Assembly (NCBI GenBank): GCA_016789165.1
Contig: JAEURL010000678.1
Span: 1-10,035 of the forward strand
DNA from: Anaerolineales bacterium
GTDB lineage: Bacteria > Chloroflexota > Anaerolineae > Anaerolineales > UBA6663
Direction of reading: 5' to 3'
Length of the DNA: 10,035 nucleotides
In this document: positions 7,901 through 10,035 of the stretch, piece by piece
Layout of the letters: every line of letters starts with the position of its first letter
Position numbering within the stretch: position 1 is the first letter of the stretch
Position numbers and translations under genes: made by a program
Notes under the pieces: generated by a model
The model's database searches: none
Told to the model about the DNA's origin: nothing
Seen by the model: the letters and a program-made list of their open reading frames with translations, nothing else

Positions 7901-10035
7901 GATGGTCACCGCGTGGCTGAGCTGGCCGCCGGGCGTGGCGAAGTCCGCGGCGCCCAGGGTCACGACCATGCTCTCGGTGTCCTCGTCCAGGGCATCGGCC
8001 AGGACGTTGAAGGTGAAGACCTGGGTGGCGGCCAGCGGCGGCAGGACGAAGACGCCGTCGGTCAGGGTGTGATCAAGGTACAGGCCGGAATTGGCGGCCG
8101 TGCCGCTCACCGTATACGGCACGGTGATGGTCAGCCCGGACGGGGCGCTCAAGGTCAGGGTCAGGCCGACGCTGGCGGCGGCGCTGGCCGGCTCGGTGAT
8201 GGTCTGGGTCGCGGCCAGGAAGGCGAGCGTGGGCGGCAGGTCGTCGTCCTGGATCGTCCCGAGGCCCTGCGCATCGGCCAGTGTGGCAAAGCTGGCGCCG
8301 GTGAGGTTGACGGCGAAGGTTTCGGCAAACTCGTCCAGGGCGTCGCCGACGACCGGGACCTGGATCACCTGGGTGGTGACGCCCGGCGCGAAGGTCAGGG
8401 CGCCGGTGGTGGTCGTATAGTCGGTGCCGGCCTGGGCCGTGAGCGGCGCGGTGGTGTACGTGACCACGGCCGGCTGATCGGTGTAGCCGCTGAGCGTGAC
8501 CGTGAACACGGCGCTGGCCGGCGCGCCGGTCGTCTCGGTCAACGTGACGTCGCTGATCGCAATGGCCGGCCAGGGCGCCACCGTGAGCGTCTGCGCGCCA
8601 GACAGGCCGCCGCCCGGCGCGGGGTTGAAGACCGTCAGCGCCGCCGGGCCGGCCGCCGTCAGGTCACTGGCGGGGATGGCGGCCGTCAGGCGCGTGCCGC
8701 TGACCACGGTCGTCGGGCGGTCCGCGCCATTCCAGCGCACCACCGAGGCGCGCGCCCCGGACACGAAGTTGGTGCCGGTCAGGGTCAGGGTGAAGGCCGG
8801 CCCATCCAGCGTGCGCGTCAGCGGGCTGATCTGGGTCAGGGTGGGCAGCGGGTTGGTGACCGTAACAGGCGTGGTGGCCACGGCCGTGCCGATGCTGTTG
8901 GTGGCCGTCAGAGTGGCGGTATAGAAGCCGGCCTCGGCGTAGGTGTGCGCGGCCGAGGCGCCGGCGGCGCTGCCGCCGTCACCGAAAGCCCACTGATAGG
9001 CGACGTGCGTGCCGGCCGCGAGCGCGCTCGTAAAGCTGGTGCTTTGGCCCAGCAGGGTGGGGCTGGCATTGCCGGCGGTCAGGCCCGCAATTGGCTGCTC
9101 GACGATCGACAGCACGCCGTCCACGAACGTGATCGTGTAGTTGGGGCTGGCCGCGCCGCTGGCGACAATCGGATAGGCGCCCAATTCGCTGGTGAGCACG
9201 GCCGTGGTGGTAAAGACCGCCGGGCTGGCCAGGTTAACGGCGCTCTCGCCCAGGACAAAGCCCGTGTAGGTGGCCGTGAAAGCCGGGTTGGCCTGGCCGA
9301 AGAAACGGGACTGGTTGTCGGCGGTCACCGTCAGCGGCACGGGGTTGACGGTCAGCGTCCCCGGCACGTAACTAAACGTGTAGTTCGCGTCCGCGCCCCC
9401 GGAGGCCGTGATGGCGTACGTCCCGGCCGGCGAGCTTTGTGTCGCCGTCGTCCCCGCCGTCGGCAACACGTCCAGCACCGCCAAGGTCTCGCCGTTCACG
9501 AAACCCGAGTAGCCCACCGTCAGCGCCGGCAACACGGCCCCGTACGCCTTGCTCTGGTTATTCGCCGTCACCGTCAGCGGCGCCGGCGTGACCGTCAGCG
9601 CCCCCGGCACGTACGTCACCGCGTAGTTCGGGCCGGCCAGCGTGCTCGCAATCGCGTACGCCCCGGCCGGCGTCGTCTCCGTCGCCGTCACCGTCAGCGC
9701 CCCGCTCAGCACCGCCGCCGTCTCCCCGTTCACAAAGCCCGTGTACACGGCCGTGAAGCTCGGGTTCGCGGCCCCATAGCTCCGGCTGACGCTGTTCGCG
9801 GCAATCGTCAGCGGCGCCGGCGTGATCGTCAGCGTCCCCGGCACGTACGTCACCGTGTAGTTCGGGCTCGCCAGCGTGCTCGCAATCGCGTAGGCCCCGA
9901 TCGGCGTCGTCTGTGTCGCCGTCACCGTCAGCGCCCCGCTCAGCACCCCGGCCGTGTCCCCGTTCACGAAGCCCGTGTACACGGCCGTGAAGCTCGGGTT
10001 CGCGGCCCCATAGCTCCGGCTGACGCTGTTCGCGG
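4997..10035 (-). CDS. Giant modular secreted/surface protein: MBG, PKD, IPT/TIG, nine Calx-beta, P-domain; N-terminus outside window
   Basis: The frame is open from the right edge to the TGA at 4997-4999, giving about 1,678 visible residues. The GTG at 9982 is an internal codon of a repeat (FTAVYTGF), so the real start and any signal peptide lie beyond the window. Residue numbers here count from that codon. Order: almost four MBG-type repeats (to about 297), a PKD domain (303-377, YQWAFGDGG and HTYAEAGFYTATLTATN), an IPT/TIG domain (379-469, TGTNFVSGA), nine Calx-beta domains (474-1488), a proprotein-convertase P-domain (1493-1641) and a short tail ending YLALIRR. All are beta-sandwich folds typical of extracellular adhesins, sheaths or enzyme appendages; Calx-beta modules usually bind calcium. 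No catalytic domain is visible in this part. Ser/Thr/Ala/Val-rich composition with only two Cys fits export. Probable role is cell-surface adhesion or matrix. If an N-terminal enzyme exists (P-domains often follow subtilases), it is outside the window. Confidence 0.9.
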   Translation of the reverse strand, partial: ANSVSRSYGAANPSFTAVYTGFVNGDTAGVLSGALTVTATQTTPIGAYAIASTLASPNYTVTYVPGTLTITPAPLTIAANSVSRSYGAANPSFTAVYTGFVNGETAAVLSGALTVTATETTPAGAYAIASTLAGPNYAVTYVPGALTVTPAPLTVTANNQSKAYGAVLPALTVGYSGFVNGETLAVLDVLPTAGTTATQSSPAGTYAITASGGADANYTFSYVPGTLTVNPVPLTVTADNQSRFFGQANPAFTATYTGFVLGESAVNLASPAVFTTTAVLTSELGAYPIVASGAASPNYTITFVDGVLSIVEQPIAGLTAGNASPTLLGQSTSFTSALAAGTHVAYQWAFGDGGSAAGASAAHTYAEAGFYTATLTATNSIGTAVATTPVTVTNPLPTLTQISPLTRTLDGPAFTLTLTGTNFVSGARASVVRWNGADRPTTVVSGTRLTAAIPASDLTAAGPAALTVFNPAPGGGLSGAQTLTVAPWPAIAISDVTLTETTGAPASAVFTVTLSGYTDQPAVVTYTTAPLTAQAGTDYTTTTGALTFAPGVTTQVIQVPVVGDALDEFAETFAVNLTGASFATLADAQGLGTIQDDDLPPTLAFLAATQTITEPASAAASVGLTLTLSAPSGLTITVPYTVSGTAANSGLYLDHTLTDGVFVLPPLAATQVFTFNVLADALDEDTESMVVTLGAADFATPGGQLSHAVTIEDNPGDTPPTLAFNPLTVTVNEDSGPAVLIGQLSAISGRVVTATYSTTAGSAASGVDFPSASGTLTLPAYTLTATLPISVTPDNIYESPEAFTVRFNTAPNAALVTASRTATVTVANDDPLPGVRFQSSAYLGSEGTSAPITVTLTNPSAFTITAAYATSDGTAQLAQNDYTPASGTLTFPPLVTSQTFSVQLLDDIVDELDESVNLTLSSPVSATISGTNPATLVIADTDGAPNIGFLQPAFTVDEDSGPALVVVSMLPASAFTVTVNVTSADGTASRLTDYAVVSRTLSIPGGQSRTGASFTIPITVDATFEADETFTLTLSSPVSATLSPFLDEAVVTILNDDPLPQVKLSAPGFRVTENRGPAVITATLDRPSAFPVLVTLQTSDDTALAAADYRAQTTPLTFPAGVTLITTTVPITDDGVYEGNEAFTVALAGVSGATLGAPSSAAVVIVENDAPPVIQFSAAAYAAAENAGAAVITATITGARAVPAAVTFATADLSARAGSDYTARLGQLVFAPADTALTFTVPITDEGVYEGNESLALALSAPISATLAGGNPVTLTLQEVTLAPQVDITSVSVAEGNAGTTSAVFTVTLTGPTALTATVAYQTANGTAQAGTDYQPGSGTLSFPAGTTTRTIAVPVTGETLYEAAETFTVSLSSLVNARAGTLSGLGTILNDDQPPTVNLSAASYVVGEKGATLVITVSLSAASALPAQVSANWGGGTATAGQDYTAGGSSLNFAPGVTLRTFNVPILDDTVYEDNETFTVTLSAPSGLQLGAVSAAGVIIAENDPHAGCFIFNSTDLPKAIPDATPGGVESQLILPGPGLVISDVNVRIDTLRHSYTGDLRVYLIAPNGQSLVLIGDPGGVGQHGDGDDLLYTVLDDSAPLGWTSNPAPPFTGAFTPYTPLAALNNRASAGTWKLKVVDAVGGDTGSLQAWGLEICGTVIPDTGGPPYKTYLALIRR
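5060..5506 (-). other. Proprotein-convertase P-domain (P/Homo B)
   Basis: About 149 residues near the C-terminus. Recognised by IDTLRHSYTGDLRVYLIAPN (the IxHTYxGDLxxxLxSPxG element), HGDGDDL, and GTWKLKVVDAVGGDTG then LQAWGLEI (the W-L-V-D...GDTGxLxxWxLxI element). These beta-jelly-roll domains accompany subtilisin-like or metalloproteases but also occur alone at the ends of bacterial secreted proteins, as here. It is bracketed by the only two cysteines in the visible protein (residues 1493 and 1640), which could form a closing disulfide. No protease motif is visible upstream within the window. Confidence 0.85.
5519..8563 (-). repeat. Array of nine Calx-beta domains
   Basis: Nine units of about 105-115 residues start near residues 474, 584, 703, 815, 928, 1042, 1154, 1268 and 1378 (codon at 9982 = 1). 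Each has the Calx-beta pattern: a first strand with (V/I)xE(N/D/G)xG, a VxxxTxxGTAxxGxDY segment, TLxFPxG, an acidic D(D/E)xxYExxExFTVxLS stretch and a closing NDD-like acid cluster, which together form the calcium sites in known Calx-beta folds. Units 1 and 8 share a distinct start (ISDV/ITSV) and 27 identical bases. Unit 7 lacks the closing acid cluster (it ends TLQEVTLA). Calcium-dependent stiffening of a long stalk is the likely role. Confidence 0.85.
8576..9076 (-). other. PKD domain followed by IPT/TIG domain
   Basis: The PKD domain (about 8852-9076) has the signature YQWAFGDGGSAAGASAAHTY and then GFYTATLTATNSIGTA, the WxFGDG and HxYxxxGxYxxxLTxxN elements of the family. The IPT/TIG domain (about 8576-8848) begins PTLTQISP and holds LTGTNFVSGARASVVRWNG and the RLTAAIPASDL strand, typical of this transcription-factor-Ig-like fold in bacterial surface proteins. 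Both are non-catalytic spacers or binding modules. They occur once each, at the junction between the MBG array and the Calx-beta array. Confidence 0.8.
9092..10035 (-). repeat. MBG-type domain array
   Basis: Four tandem units of about 78-81 residues, the first cut by the window edge. Each follows the pattern PLT(I/V)xAxxxSxxYG, (A/N)PxxTxxYxGFVxGE, a variable middle, GxYxI, (P/A)NYxxxYVPGxLT(I/V). This matches my knowledge of MBG domains (the Pfam MBG_2-like group), immunoglobulin-like stalk repeats of bacterial surface proteins. Unit starts (PLT) are at about residues 57, 135 and 216 counted from the codon at 9982. The last unit is the most diverged (FFG for YG, GVLSIVEQP at its end). The array probably continues to the right. 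Confidence 0.8.
9568..10035 (-). repeat. Nearly identical 234-bp tandem DNA repeat (two copies)
   Basis: Copies 9568-9801 and 9802-10035 align without gaps at an offset of exactly 234 bp (78 codons). By hand I count about 18 mismatches, and the final ~60 bases of each copy are identical. They code for the first two visible MBG units. The second copy ends with the window, so more copies may follow. The other MBG units are clearly less similar, which points to recent local duplication or conversion of this unit. Confidence 0.9.

Noticed and set aside
5519..8563. Calx-beta array considered as an RTX toxin repeat region
   Set aside because: There are no GGxGxDxxx nonapeptides; the repeat length of about 112 residues and the acidic strand-loop pattern fit Calx-beta instead.
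5025..8924. Short open frames on the + strand opposite the giant gene (up to 142 codons)
   Set aside because: All are antisense to a continuous, domain-rich coding frame, have Val/Ser/Arg-rich compositions without motifs, and lack ribosome sites.
9980..9982. GTG at 9982 as the start codon of the giant protein
   Set aside because: The frame stays open to the window edge and the upstream codons continue the MBG repeat (NSVSRSYGAANPSFTA), so this codon is an internal Val.
9568..10035. Tandem repeat considered as a CRISPR or satellite-like array
   Set aside because: The repeats are 234 bp, contiguous without spacers, in frame, and encode recognisable MBG units, so they are protein-domain repeats.

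Overview
The window is GC-rich and densely coding, and reads as a chromosomal segment of a free-living bacterium. My best guess is Chloroflexota (Anaerolineae-like). The basis is a lipoprotein ending in a long Thr/Pro linker of the TPTAT type, a very large secreted protein made of Ig-like modules that ends in a short aromatic/Leu/Arg tail (YLALIRR), and the GC content. This is inference from style; no marker gene is present.

Layout, left to right: a GNAT-family acetyltransferase, 5'-truncated, runs on the + strand (1-865). Everything else is on the - strand and is read from right to left. First comes a giant modular surface/secreted protein (4997-10035, N-terminus outside the window) built from MBG repeats, a PKD domain, an IPT/TIG domain, nine Calx-beta domains and a C-terminal proprotein-convertase P-domain. 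A strong hairpin follows its stop codon. Next is a FecR-domain lipoprotein with a Pro/Thr-rich tail (3778-4839), then a membrane-bound PAS-containing histidine kinase (1480-3723), then an OmpR/PhoB-type response regulator (751-1452). The response regulator and the acetyltransferase converge and overlap by 115 bp.

The kinase and regulator are separated by 27 bp and are very probably a cognate two-component pair. The FecR lipoprotein lies 54 bp upstream of the kinase in the same direction and may be part of the same operon, perhaps as an envelope partner of the sensor; that link is inference. The giant protein is separated by 157 bp containing the hairpin and is probably its own transcription unit.

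I found no RNA gene, CRISPR array, transposase or phage gene. There is no clear undescribed system. The most unusual signals are in the giant gene: a nearly identical 234-bp tandem repeat running off the window edge, and an abrupt change in third-codon-position preference (G-ending to C-ending) at about position 9345.
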